A stretch of 64,000 nt of DNA from Pseudomonadales bacterium (GTDB lineage Bacteria > Pseudomonadota > Gammaproteobacteria > Pseudomonadales > Azotimanducaceae). The position numbers were made by a program, and so were the translations under genes. Position 1 is the stretch's first letter, and each line of letters begins with the position of its first letter. The stretch is taken from NCBI GenBank assembly GCA_019090615.1, contig JAHRVQ010000050.1, positions 1 through 64,000 on the forward strand, read 5' to 3'. Below the pieces are notes generated by a model. That model saw nothing but the letters and a program-made list of their open reading frames with translations, made no database searches and was not told where the DNA came from. Shown here piece after piece: positions 1-8,452 of the stretch.

Positions 1-44
1 CACCCTAGAGTTCGTCGGCAGCGTCAGATGTGTATAAGAGACAG
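1..44 (+). other. Illumina Nextera adapter at contig edge
   Basis: Bases 12-44 match the 33-nt Nextera read-1 transposase adapter, and bases 26-44 are the 19-bp Tn5 mosaic end (AGATGTGTATAAGAGACAG). The 11 bases before it have no support as genome either. This is untrimmed library sequence at an assembly end, not a natural transposon end: there is no transposase gene, second mosaic end or target duplication. Genomic sequence should be taken to start at about base 45. Confidence 0.97.
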
Positions 45-119
45 GGCTAGTATAGTGGCTAGTGATTAACTGCCGTATTGGTGTAAAAGGGATTTGATCA
101 GAGGTTTCCAGGGTTTTGC

Positions 120-1406
120 TTGAGCGATGATATAAAACAGTTGGTGGCCTGTCATGAATGTGATGCGGTATACACGCGTGTGGTACTCCATGCGGGTGCG
201 AAAGCGCTTTGTAGTCGTTGTGGTTATGAATTGTATCGTCATATATCTGAGTCGTTGGAGAAAAGCCTGGCTTTGTATATCACCACCTTAATTTGTATGC
301 TGATCGCTAATGTTTTCCCTTTTCTGGCGATGAAAACAGCTGGTTTATATGAGCAAAGCCTGGTTGTTTCCAGTGGTTGGGCACTGTATCAATTTGGTAT
401 GGCAGAGTTAGGTCTTGTGGTCTTTATTGCCAGTATAATTGCGCCACTGGTGATCACACTGGGTATGCTATATCTACTGGTACCATTAAAGTTTGGCGTG
501 TTGGTATCGGGGCATGGGCCGGTTCTACGCCTAATCAGGTTCTGTAGGCCCTTTAGTTTAATGAGTGTATTCCTGCTTGGTACCATTATCGCGGTGGTGA
601 AACTTCAAAGTTTGGCAACTGTTGTACCTGGTATTGGGTTGTTGGCGTTTGTATTAATGTTATTTGCCTATACTGCGGCCAGCGCTACGTTCGACCCAGA
701 AATAATTTGGCAATATTCGAATATAAAACAACTGGAAAATACCCAGCTCAAACCGGGCGAGCGTATCTATCAGTGTCATGTCTGTGGATTAATCCGCACT
801 GAAAAGATGCAGCTGCAACATGATGAACATTGCCAACGTTGTGGCAGCAGTATGCATTATAGGATAGAGCATAGCCTGCAACGCTGTGGCGCGTTATTGG
901 TGGCAGCGCTGATGATGTTGATACCGGCTAATATCTATCCAATTATGACGGTTATTTCCTTAGGTCGCGGAGCACCTGATACAATCCTGAGCGGTGTGGT
1001 TAAATTAATTTCGCATGGTATGTGGGGGCTTGGATTAATTGTGTTGTTTGCCAGTATCGTCGTACCGCTGTTGAAACTATTCGCTCTGAGCTATTTACTA
1101 TATTCGGTCAGGGTAAACTCCAGTTGGCGACCTAAAGATCGCACTTTGTTATATCGTTGTACAGAAGTTTTAGGCGCCTGGTCAATGGTGGATGTTTTTC
1201 TGGTTGGGTTATTATGTGGTCTGGTAAAACTCGGATTTATAGCCACTATCGAGCCGGGAATAGGCGCTAGTTTTTTTGCTGCCGCTGTGGTTTTGACCAT
1301 GTTGGCGGCACAAAGTTTTGATCCGCGTCTTATCTGGGATGGATTGCCGGGCGATAAAAGTGAAAAAAGTAAAAGTGGCGTTATGTCAATTTCACGTGTC
1401 CATTAG
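120..1406 (+). CDS. pqiA: PqiA-like inner-membrane protein
   Basis: Paraquat-inducible protein A family, the polytopic inner-membrane partner of the MCE protein PqiB in envelope lipid transport. The 428 residues are close to the usual length and form two tandem PqiA domains. Each is headed by a zinc-ribbon-like cysteine set (C11, C14, C31, C34, then C219, C222 and a following CxxC pair). Each then has about four hydrophobic segments, and the two halves share the phrases NVFPF/NIYPI and ATFDPE.IW/QSFDPRLIW. The start is a TTG at 120; an upstream in-frame stop at 84-86 leaves no earlier choice, and no strong Shine-Dalgarno is seen. It is the first gene of a five-gene operon and its stop is 39 nt before pqiB. 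Family assignment is firm; the lipid cargo cannot be read from the sequence. Confidence 0.93.
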   Translation: MSDDIKQLVACHECDAVYTRVVLHAGAKALCSRCGYELYRHISESLEKSLALYITTLICMLIANVFPFLAMKTAGLYEQSLVVSSGWALYQFGMAELGLVVFIASIIAPLVITLGMLYLLVPLKFGVLVSGHGPVLRLIRFCRPFSLMSVFLLGTIIAVVKLQSLATVVPGIGLLAFVLMLFAYTAASATFDPEIIWQYSNIKQLENTQLKPGERIYQCHVCGLIRTEKMQLQHDEHCQRCGSSMHYRIEHSLQRCGALLVAALMMLIPANIYPIMTVISLGRGAPDTILSGVVKLISHGMWGLGLIVLFASIVVPLLKLFALSYLLYSVRVNSSWRPKDRTLLYRCTEVLGAWSMVDVFLVGLLCGLVKLGFIATIEPGIGASFFAAAVVLTMLAAQSFDPRLIWDGLPGDKSEKSKSGVMSISRVH

Positions 1407-1445
1407 TATTAATCAACGCGCTAACAGTCAGAGTCGATCAGTATA

Positions 1446-3113
1446 GTGAATGAACAAAATACACCACAGATTAGTCCGAAGGCTGGCCTCTCAATTATCT
1501 GGCTGATACCACTGGTGACAGCGGTGTTGGGTATTTGGTTAATTACTCGTACTTTAATGGATCAGGCGCCCATTGCTACTATAAGCTTTAAGACCGCTGA
1601 TGGCATAGAAGCTGGCAAAACCCGCATTAAATACAAGAGTGTGGATATCGGGTTAGTTGATAAAATTGAATTTGCTGAAGGGTTTAAAAACGTTGTACTG
1701 ACCGTTTCGTTTAATCACAGTGTGGAAGCATTTTTACGCCGGGATACTCGGTTTTGGGTAGTGCGGCCGCAGCTTAGCCTGCGTGGTGTGACTGGTTTGA
1801 GTACGTTGATATCTGGTGCTTATATTGAAATTGATCCAGGTCCGGGCTCATCACAGGATCATTTTGTTGGGCTTGAGCAGATACCCTTGATTACCCGAGA
1901 TGATACAGGTACACGTATTACCCTTGCCGCAGAGAATCTTGGCTCGTTAGGTACTGGTTCACCAATCTATTACCAGGGTCTCCTGGCAGGGGAAGTGTTG
2001 GGTCATGAGTTAAGTAGTGACAGCCAGAGTATTTATGTGCATGCATTTATCCGTGCACCTTATAATCAACTTGTGAAAGGCAGTAGTCGGTTCTGGAATG
2101 TAAGTGGCATGGACGTTTCTTTAGATGCGAATGGTATAGAAATTAAAACTGCTTCTATGCAGGCCCTGATGATTGGAGGAATAGCCTTCGAATCACCTGA
2201 AGCATTATCGCCTGGTGGCACCAATATCGAAAACTTAATCTATACCCTGTATGCCAGTCACCAGCAAATAGAGCAGCAGGTCTATACTCGGAAACAGCAA
2301 TTTGTTATGTATTTTACCAGTTCTGTGCGCGGTCTGAGCCCAGGCGCACCCCTTGAATTTAAGGGTATTAGAATTGGTTCTGTGATTGATATCAGGCTTG
2401 AATTTAATCGTGATAATACCTCCTTTAAAATACCTGTACTGGTAGAGATAGAACCAGAACGAATAATTGATCGAGAAATAGTGGGCGCAGATAGCCCGTT
2501 GGCTACCCTGCAAACCCTGATAGACAGGGGTCTGCGTGCACGGCTTGCCACTGGAAGTTTGTTAACTGGTCAGCTTTTTGTAGAGTTGAATATGTACCCG
2601 GGGGTTGCCGCGCAGTATATGGGCGATGTTGCTTCAACAGTACCGGAATTGCCAACCATCGCCGGGGCAATAGAAGCGCTTACGCAATCTGTGCAAGGAT
2701 TTATTACCAAGCTGGATGAAGTTAATATCCAGCAGATGAGTAGCTCGGTGTTGGGGATTCTTGACGGCGCTAACGAGTTATTAAATAAACCTGAATCTGA
2801 GGCGACGGTGACAGACCTTGAAGCATCAATGCGGTCGCTAAAACAAATATTAAAGCGGGTTGATGATGCAAACCTGGAACAAACCATTGGAGGTGCAAAC
2901 AACGTACTGGTTAATCTTGATAAGACCCTGGGCCTACTAGATGGTCTTCTGGACCCTAATTCTCCATTGCAATATAACCTTATTCAGGTCACTGGTGAAC
3001 TTGAAGAAATGGCCATTTCGGTGCGGGCGCTGGTTGAAACCCTTGAACGTAGACCCCAGTCGCTAATATTTGGCCGTGAAAAAAGTCCGGCTGATGGAGA
3101 AATGGATGAATAA
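1446..3113 (+). CDS. pqiB: PqiB-like MCE-domain protein (intermembrane transport)
   Basis: MCE (mammalian cell entry) protein of the PqiB type. In E. coli this family forms a hexameric periplasmic tunnel carrying lipids between the membranes. The 555 residues hold one N-terminal membrane anchor (about residues 13-37). Three MCE domains follow, beginning near residues 44, 154 and 280, recognisable by repeated patterns such as GLSPGAPLEFKGIRIGSV. The C-terminal part (about 400-540) is predicted mostly helical, as in the tunnel-forming needle of PqiB. The start is GTG at 1446. The C-terminus overlaps the start of pqiC by 8 nt, so translation is probably coupled. Three MCE domains distinguish it from YebT/LetB (seven) and MlaD (one). 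Confidence 0.93.
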   Translation: MNEQNTPQISPKAGLSIIWLIPLVTAVLGIWLITRTLMDQAPIATISFKTADGIEAGKTRIKYKSVDIGLVDKIEFAEGFKNVVLTVSFNHSVEAFLRRDTRFWVVRPQLSLRGVTGLSTLISGAYIEIDPGPGSSQDHFVGLEQIPLITRDDTGTRITLAAENLGSLGTGSPIYYQGLLAGEVLGHELSSDSQSIYVHAFIRAPYNQLVKGSSRFWNVSGMDVSLDANGIEIKTASMQALMIGGIAFESPEALSPGGTNIENLIYTLYASHQQIEQQVYTRKQQFVMYFTSSVRGLSPGAPLEFKGIRIGSVIDIRLEFNRDNTSFKIPVLVEIEPERIIDREIVGADSPLATLQTLIDRGLRARLATGSLLTGQLFVELNMYPGVAAQYMGDVASTVPELPTIAGAIEALTQSVQGFITKLDEVNIQQMSSSVLGILDGANELLNKPESEATVTDLEASMRSLKQILKRVDDANLEQTIGGANNVLVNLDKTLGLLDGLLDPNSPLQYNLIQVTGELEEMAISVRALVETLERRPQSLIFGREKSPADGEMDE

Positions 3114-3801
3114 ATGCCTTTTGTTAGTGTTGTTGGTACTTCAGCTTATACTGGTGGGCTGTGGTTCTTCAGCTGTAGATCCTGTGCGTTATTACTTGAT
3201 TGACCCTGTTGATGCCATAGCTCAGCAGGTATTAGTGGCAGGCGAAGGTCCGAGAATACAAATCATTGGTTTGCATATCCCGCAATATCTTGATCGATAT
3301 CAGCTGGCGAGGCGGACAAATATTAATCAACTGGTGTTTGCAGATAATCATCAATGGGCTGAGAGTTTGCGAAAAAATTTACTCCGCACCTTGTCGCGAA
3401 GCCTCTCGGTATTACTTAATACCACAGATATTGGCACGCCGGTCAACCGATCTTCTTCAGCGCCAGAGTATAAGATACAGGTTTTTATTGAGCAGTTCGA
3501 TCAGGCAAATGATGGCGCAGTAGTTTTGAGTGGCCGGTATCAGATTTCTGCGGGGCATAGATCTGTTAATAGTTCTGATAACAGTGCAGCTGGCGTACTT
3601 GTCACTAACAAATTTGAATTCAGGAGTGACTCAGGCAGAACCGATATTACCCAGATGGTCGCGCGTATGCAGATACTTTTTAACCAGCTTTGTATTGATC
3701 TGGCCTCAACGCTTGCGCGGCTCAATAGCAACGGCGCGACAGCGATGTCGGGACCGCAGCTACAAACGAACGCGCGACATTCAGGAATGCAACTAAATTG
3801 A
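3106..3801 (+). CDS. pqiC: PqiC-like outer-membrane lipoprotein (ABC-type transport auxiliary)
   Basis: PqiC/YmbA family lipoprotein that docks the PqiB tunnel at the outer membrane. The chosen ATG at 3106 has GGAG at 3096-3099 and puts a short charged n-region directly before a hydrophobic stretch ending in an LVGC lipobox. The reading frame stays open back to a TTG at 3070, but that would add residues not needed for export. The mature part (about 210 aa) carries the family pattern near its start (DPVRYYLID) and a central alpha/beta domain. The gene lies inside a string of overlapping genes: it overlaps pqiB upstream and the LolA-like gene downstream (shared TTGA). Confidence 0.85.
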   Translation: MNKCLLLVLLVLQLILVGCGSSAVDPVRYYLIDPVDAIAQQVLVAGEGPRIQIIGLHIPQYLDRYQLARRTNINQLVFADNHQWAESLRKNLLRTLSRSLSVLLNTTDIGTPVNRSSSAPEYKIQVFIEQFDQANDGAVVLSGRYQISAGHRSVNSSDNSAAGVLVTNKFEFRSDSGRTDITQMVARMQILFNQLCIDLASTLARLNSNGATAMSGPQLQTNARHSGMQLN

Positions 3802-4823
3802 AGCTAATTCAATTGAGCGCTATTAACTGGGTCCGCTGCATATTGCATCTCATATTTTATCTAGTGATATCGTCGTTAACTGGATTGAGCTGTCTGGTGG
3901 CCCAGGCTGAGCTTGACCTAATTGAAGCCACTGGCTATGAGCTGATGCAGCTGGCTGTTGCCAGGCACCGTCAGTATCCCTATGTTTATGAGGAACAATC
4001 AATGGTTCTGGTTGATCGTAAGGGTAACCGTGATACACGCAAATTGCGGCGTTATTCTCGCCTCGAAGAGAACCAGGAAGCACGTTTTCTGCTAGTTTTT
4101 GATTCACCGGAAACGGTGCGGGGTGTTGCGGTATTGGCCGAAATATCCGCACAAGGAAAGTTAAACCAGAGTCTATATCTTCCTGCATTGGGGCAGGAGA
4201 TGATTCAAAATAGTGCTGATGGTCTGGGCGGTAGTTTTTTGGGCACTGATTTTTCTGTGGAGGACCTGGTGGGTGAAGATATTGATGCTTATCAATATCG
4301 GCGCCGAAGGGATGAGTTAATAAATGATGTGGCTTTTTTTGTTGTTGATGTATATTCAGGTGAGATATTAGATCGACCGGTGGCAGCACCCTTAACTAAG
4401 CCTGCACCAACACCCCAGCCCACCGCAACACCCCAGCTCGCCACAACTGGATTGCCCAGAGATAGCCTCCCTTTGAGACGGCATTTTTTGATCAAAGAAA
4501 ATTTTTTTATTGCTCGGACTGATTATTTTGATGAGCGAGGAGTACTCGCAAAACGTTTTACACAATACGACCTGGTGCCCGTACTGGGTGATATGTGGCG
4601 AGCGAATATGTTGTTGATGGAAAACCCGTCGCAGTTGCATAAAACTTTTATCAAGATAACCAGACGGGTATTTTCTGTAGATTATGTGCCTGTCCGAATA
4701 TTCACCGAGGCGTGGCTGGTGGCAAACAGGTCTATCGACAACCGCGCTGAAGAAAATGCTGATGGCAGCCATTTGGAGCCAGTAGTTGACACTCATAATA
4801 TAGTTAGGGATAGCAATTTATGA
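3798..4823 (+). CDS. LolA-like periplasmic lipoprotein-sorting family protein
   Basis: Resembles the outer-membrane lipoprotein-sorting proteins (LolA-like fold, PF17131 type) usually encoded next to MMPL exporters. It probably carries a hydrophobic molecule across the periplasm. The 341 residues start with a long signal peptide ending around VAQA-E. A beta-rich body follows, with the phrases TRKLRRYSR, RFLLVFDSPETVRGVAVL and, after a YLPALG element, GSFLGTDFSVEDL. A proline/threonine-rich insertion (about residues 195-217) interrupts the domain. The start is TTG at 3798, overlapping the pqiC stop, and the stop overlaps the next ATG, so it is translationally coupled on both sides. The family call rests on motif resemblance and on the MMPL neighbour; cargo is unknown. 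Confidence 0.78.
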   Translation: MKLIQLSAINWVRCILHLIFYLVISSLTGLSCLVAQAELDLIEATGYELMQLAVARHRQYPYVYEEQSMVLVDRKGNRDTRKLRRYSRLEENQEARFLLVFDSPETVRGVAVLAEISAQGKLNQSLYLPALGQEMIQNSADGLGGSFLGTDFSVEDLVGEDIDAYQYRRRRDELINDVAFFVVDVYSGEILDRPVAAPLTKPAPTPQPTATPQLATTGLPRDSLPLRRHFLIKENFFIARTDYFDERGVLAKRFTQYDLVPVLGDMWRANMLLMENPSQLHKTFIKITRRVFSVDYVPVRIFTEAWLVANRSIDNRAEENADGSHLEPVVDTHNIVRDSNL

Positions 4824-7669
4824 TGGCTTCTTTATTGCGGCATGGCATCAGGTATCGCGGAATTATTCTGGCCCTGGTTGCGATAATTACCCTGCTAGCG
4901 TGTATGGGACTATCGAAACTGGTGATTGACACCAGCTTCGATAGTTTGATACCCGTGGATAGTCCAGCCCGTACGGTCTATAAACGCGTGGTTGATGAAT
5001 TTGGTTCAGATAACAAAACCATAATATATATTGAGGACCAGGCGTTATGGACACCGACGAAGCTCGCTAAATTTTCTGCTTTGGTGACCGAATTAAAGGG
5101 TGTGAAGCATGTGATTGAGGTTGATAGCCTGATGAATTTGCGCACCCTGAGTGGCGCACGTCACGCAGGCAAACGAACTGTCAGTGCAGGCTGGGTCCTG
5201 GATGGTATACCAAAGACCAAATTAGAAGCCACAGATGCTAAAGCGCGTGCGCTCAAAAACCCTCTATATCGCGGCAATCTATTTTCTGAGGACGGTAACG
5301 CTACAGCTGTTGTTGTCACATTGGACGACGGTCTGCAGAATGAGCAAGGTTTTAACCAGTCTGTGCATATCCGCTTGCAGCGGCTGCTGGATCAATACGC
5401 GGCGGATTTTGAACAAATTTTTCAGGTTGGGCCGCCCAGGATAAGTGCCGAGTTGGCTGCAAGTATCATTCAGGACTTGAGCCTCCTGGGCCCTCTGTCC
5501 GCTGTGGTACTCATTCTGGCAATCGTATTATTTATGCGCAGCAGGTTGGCAGCAATAATCCCGATTGTTACGTCGGCGCTGTCGATTATATGGACCTTTG
5601 GTATGTTGGGTTGGCTGGGGGTCCCGTTGAGCCTGTTAACGGCAATGATTCCATCGCTGATTATTGTCATTGGGTCCACAGAAGATACCCATATGATGGC
5701 GGCATTTTTTCGTGGTATTGATGATGATTTAGATAAACCGCAGTCAGGGGTCACGGCAAAGTATCGTGCCATTGCGACTATGTTTAAACATACTGGGCTG
5801 CCATTGGTCTTGACGCTTATGACAACAGCGCTTGGTTTTGCTTCCAACCTGTTTAGTTCTATTGGTCTGATCCAGGATTTTGCAATTGCGTCGACTTTCG
5901 CTATTTTAGCTAACGGAATAATCACGATTATTGTGGTGCCGATATTGCTGGTTCAGTTTGGTCCGGTTATTGGCGCCGATTATAACAAGAACAACAATCA
6001 CAACGACAACGACAACGACAACGACAGCGACAGCGATGGCGACGTAGGTAAAAAAGCTGCCAAACAAAATGTAGCTGGGTCGGAAGCTATTTTTGGCAAT
6101 TATCTAACAATGAAAATTATCCAACTTTTCCGGGTTCTTCAGGATAGATTTCCAAATTACACGCTGCTTTTTACCGCTACCCTATGTGTTTTCTGTACTT
6201 ATCATGCAGGTAGTTTATATGTCACTAATGACCCCATGTCCTATTTTCCCGAAGATCGACCGCTGATTCAGCAAAGCCGACTTATCCATGAGAAATTGGC
6301 GGGTATTAAAGTTTTTTATATTACTCTTGGCGCGGAAACAGAAAATGCATTTTTAATCCCGGATAATTTACGCAAGCTTGAAGCAATACAGGGGTTTATG
6401 CGTAAACAGGGCGGCTTCGATTCCACCTTGTCTTTGGTTGATCACCTGAAATATGTAAACGGTGTCTTCGAAGGAGAATTTGCGCGTCTTAGGTTGCCAA
6501 AAAGTCAGGCGCTGACGGCGCAGTATTTGTTGTTTTTTCATCGCAGTGAATTGCAAAATTATGTTAGTCATGACTATAAAATAGCGAATATCGTTGTCCG
6601 GCATAATATCAACGACTCGAACAACCTGAATCAATATGTTGTGGAATTAGAGCAGGCGATTGCACATATTGTTGGCACAGAATTTAATGTTGATATTGTC
6701 AGTGAAAATTTGATGGTGAACCGAGCGGCTAACAGTCTGATGATGTCTCAACTAAAGGCTTTGGGCCTTTTACTGGTCATTATTTTTATTATCATGTCGG
6801 TTATGTTTACTTCTTTAAAAGGCGGCGCTATTGCAATTATTCCTGCATTAATTCCCATCGTACTAATGTTCGGCATGATGGGGCTGTTTGAAATTCCGCT
6901 AAACCCGGGCACGGCTATGGTGGCTGTTATTGCCGTTGGCATAGCCGTCGACGGTACCATACATTTACTCGCAAGGTATCAGGAACTTAGCTACTCGACT
7001 TCAGATTATCGTGCTGCGGTAAACCAGGCAGTAGAAGAAGTGGCGACGCCGTTGATTGTATCCAGTCTCGCATTGACGTTTGGTTTTGCGGTTTTGATGT
7101 TCTCAAGTTTCACCGTAGTAGCCCAGTTTGGTGCACTCGCGGCGGCCACGATGTTGATTTCGATATTCGCCAATTTATTGATAACACCTATTATTATGCG
7201 GTGGGTCCGACTGGTTTGCCTGGTCCACATTATCGCTATAGATGTGGACCAGGAGGTGTTGGGTAAAAGTCCTTTGTTTCAAAATATGTCTAATTATCAA
7301 CGCCGAAAAGCCATACTGATCTCTGAACTTCATGAATTTCAGCCCGGCGAAAAGTTGATTGAACAAGGCACGGTTGGGCGCAGTATGTATGTCATATTGG
7401 AGGGTGAGGCTGAAGTTGTAAGGCATGAAAGCCATGGCTCGCGAAAACTCACAGCACTCAACTCTGGGGAAATATTTGGCGAAATTGGTTACATTCGTTC
7501 GATTAAAAGAACGGCTGATGTCACTGCTTTGACTGCAGTTTCAGTGCTTAGATTCGATTATCAGCGGATGCAGAAAGATTTGAAGTTTTTCCCGCATATT
7601 GCCGCCCAACTCAACTTTAATATTAGTGGTATTCTGGGCGACCGGCTGGCAGATGTGTTGGCCGATTGA
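4820..7669 (+). CDS. MMPL/RND-family exporter fused to a cyclic-nucleotide-binding domain
   Basis: RND-superfamily MMPL-type lipid or hydrophobe exporter, 949 residues, with the usual duplicated layout: one membrane helix, a periplasmic porter domain and five further helices, twice over. The two helix bundles lie near residues 220-380 and 640-800. Between the halves (residues about 390-412) is an Asn/Asp/Ser-rich linker encoded by a 6-nt repeat. The last 120 residues (about 830-925) are a cyclic-nucleotide-binding domain: F-x-PGEKLIEQG, an ILEGEAEVV strand, and a phosphate-binding cassette GEIFGEIGYIRSIKRTADVTA-like with the Glu and Arg that contact cAMP/cGMP present. ATG at 4820 overlaps the preceding stop. 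CNB fusion to an MMPL exporter suggests, but does not prove, gating by a nucleotide or other ligand. Confidence 0.88.
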   Translation: MMASLLRHGIRYRGIILALVAIITLLACMGLSKLVIDTSFDSLIPVDSPARTVYKRVVDEFGSDNKTIIYIEDQALWTPTKLAKFSALVTELKGVKHVIEVDSLMNLRTLSGARHAGKRTVSAGWVLDGIPKTKLEATDAKARALKNPLYRGNLFSEDGNATAVVVTLDDGLQNEQGFNQSVHIRLQRLLDQYAADFEQIFQVGPPRISAELAASIIQDLSLLGPLSAVVLILAIVLFMRSRLAAIIPIVTSALSIIWTFGMLGWLGVPLSLLTAMIPSLIIVIGSTEDTHMMAAFFRGIDDDLDKPQSGVTAKYRAIATMFKHTGLPLVLTLMTTALGFASNLFSSIGLIQDFAIASTFAILANGIITIIVVPILLVQFGPVIGADYNKNNNHNDNDNDNDSDSDGDVGKKAAKQNVAGSEAIFGNYLTMKIIQLFRVLQDRFPNYTLLFTATLCVFCTYHAGSLYVTNDPMSYFPEDRPLIQQSRLIHEKLAGIKVFYITLGAETENAFLIPDNLRKLEAIQGFMRKQGGFDSTLSLVDHLKYVNGVFEGEFARLRLPKSQALTAQYLLFFHRSELQNYVSHDYKIANIVVRHNINDSNNLNQYVVELEQAIAHIVGTEFNVDIVSENLMVNRAANSLMMSQLKALGLLLVIIFIIMSVMFTSLKGGAIAIIPALIPIVLMFGMMGLFEIPLNPGTAMVAVIAVGIAVDGTIHLLARYQELSYSTSDYRAAVNQAVEEVATPLIVSSLALTFGFAVLMFSSFTVVAQFGALAAATMLISIFANLLITPIIMRWVRLVCLVHIIAIDVDQEVLGKSPLFQNMSNYQRRKAILISELHEFQPGEKLIEQGTVGRSMYVILEGEAEVVRHESHGSRKLTALNSGEIFGEIGYIRSIKRTADVTALTAVSVLRFDYQRMQKDLKFFPHIAAQLNFNISGILGDRLADVLAD
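6002..6043 (+). repeat. 6-nt tandem repeat, seven copies, in MMPL linker
   Basis: Four exact AACGAC units followed by AGCGAC, AGCGAT and GGCGAC. It is in frame and encodes the Asn/Asp/Ser-rich loop between the two halves of the exporter. Length change by whole units would keep the frame. Confidence 0.95.
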
Positions 7670-7689
7670 TTAGGCTCAGGGCCGCGAAT

Positions 7690-8304
7690 TCAGGTGCCGC
7701 TGAGCTTGTCCAGCTGTGCGTCAATGAGTGCAAAGCGATCGTTACCAAAATACATATCGTGAGCATTGACAAATATTGTGGGCGATCCAAATCCACCGCG
7801 TTCAATAAGCTCTGCGGTGGTTACCTTAAGCTGTTCCTTGTATGTGGGGTTATTAATTTTGTTGAAAAAGGCAGTTTGCTCAAGGCCCACTGATTGAATA
7901 ATACCTTGCAAGACATCGTCCTGAGAAATATCTTTCAAATCTCGCCAATAAGACTGAAATACCTGGCGGGCATATTTGACCAGGCAGCCGCCTTCCAGTG
8001 CTACAAAGGCACCGCGCATGGCCTTGACGCTATTGACTGGAAAAACCGGCGGCTGGCCTATTTCTACCCCAACATGGTCGGCCCAGCGCTGCAGGTCTTT
8101 CGCAGAATAGGATAGTTTGGCAGGGACTGGGTTATTTCTACCTTCATAGACAGATGGGTTGACGCTGTTAAATACGCCGCCCACAAGAATGGGTTTGTAA
8201 ATTACCTGCACTTCAGGGAATTTGGTGATGGTTTGTTGTAGTGTTTCAAAACCGAGATAAGTCCAGGGACTAGAGCAGTCGAAAAAGAATTCTAATTTAG
8301 GCAT
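7690..8304 (-). CDS. DsbA-like oxidoreductase / 2-hydroxychromene-2-carboxylate isomerase family
   Basis: Thioredoxin-fold protein of the GST-kappa / HCCA-isomerase (PF01323) family, 204 residues, cytoplasmic (no signal peptide). The N-terminal strand-loop reads EFFFDCSSPWTYLGF: the family SSPxxYL signature, with Ser at the glutathione-binding position in place of a DsbA CxxC. The C-terminal GFGSPTIFVNAHDMYFGNDR element is also typical and includes the cis-Pro. Members isomerise aromatic-ring degradation intermediates or act as glutathione transferases. The stop lies only about 20 nt from that of the convergent exporter gene. The exact substrate is not predictable. Confidence 0.85.
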   Translation of the reverse strand: MPKLEFFFDCSSPWTYLGFETLQQTITKFPEVQVIYKPILVGGVFNSVNPSVYEGRNNPVPAKLSYSAKDLQRWADHVGVEIGQPPVFPVNSVKAMRGAFVALEGGCLVKYARQVFQSYWRDLKDISQDDVLQGIIQSVGLEQTAFFNKINNPTYKEQLKVTTAELIERGGFGSPTIFVNAHDMYFGNDRFALIDAQLDKLSGT

Positions 8305-8452
8305 GAAATCTCAGCTATTTAACAGTTTGAATAGGATTTTAACTCCTAGAGTACGGTTTTATTGGATCCGCGACAAATTTTCTTTTTCTCGCCACGCGAC
8401 CACATAGATTTCAACTATCTTTATAAGGCCATTAAAGATAGTTGATGCAGAT

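Noticed and set aside
26-44. Tn5 mosaic end as evidence of a transposon
   Set aside because: It is the inner part of a full 33-nt Nextera adapter at the first bases of the contig; no transposase or second end.
3850-4389. 179-codon minus-strand frame inside the LolA-like gene
   Set aside because: Antisense shadow: the plus-strand gene has signal peptide, family motifs and operon overlaps; the antisense product has none.
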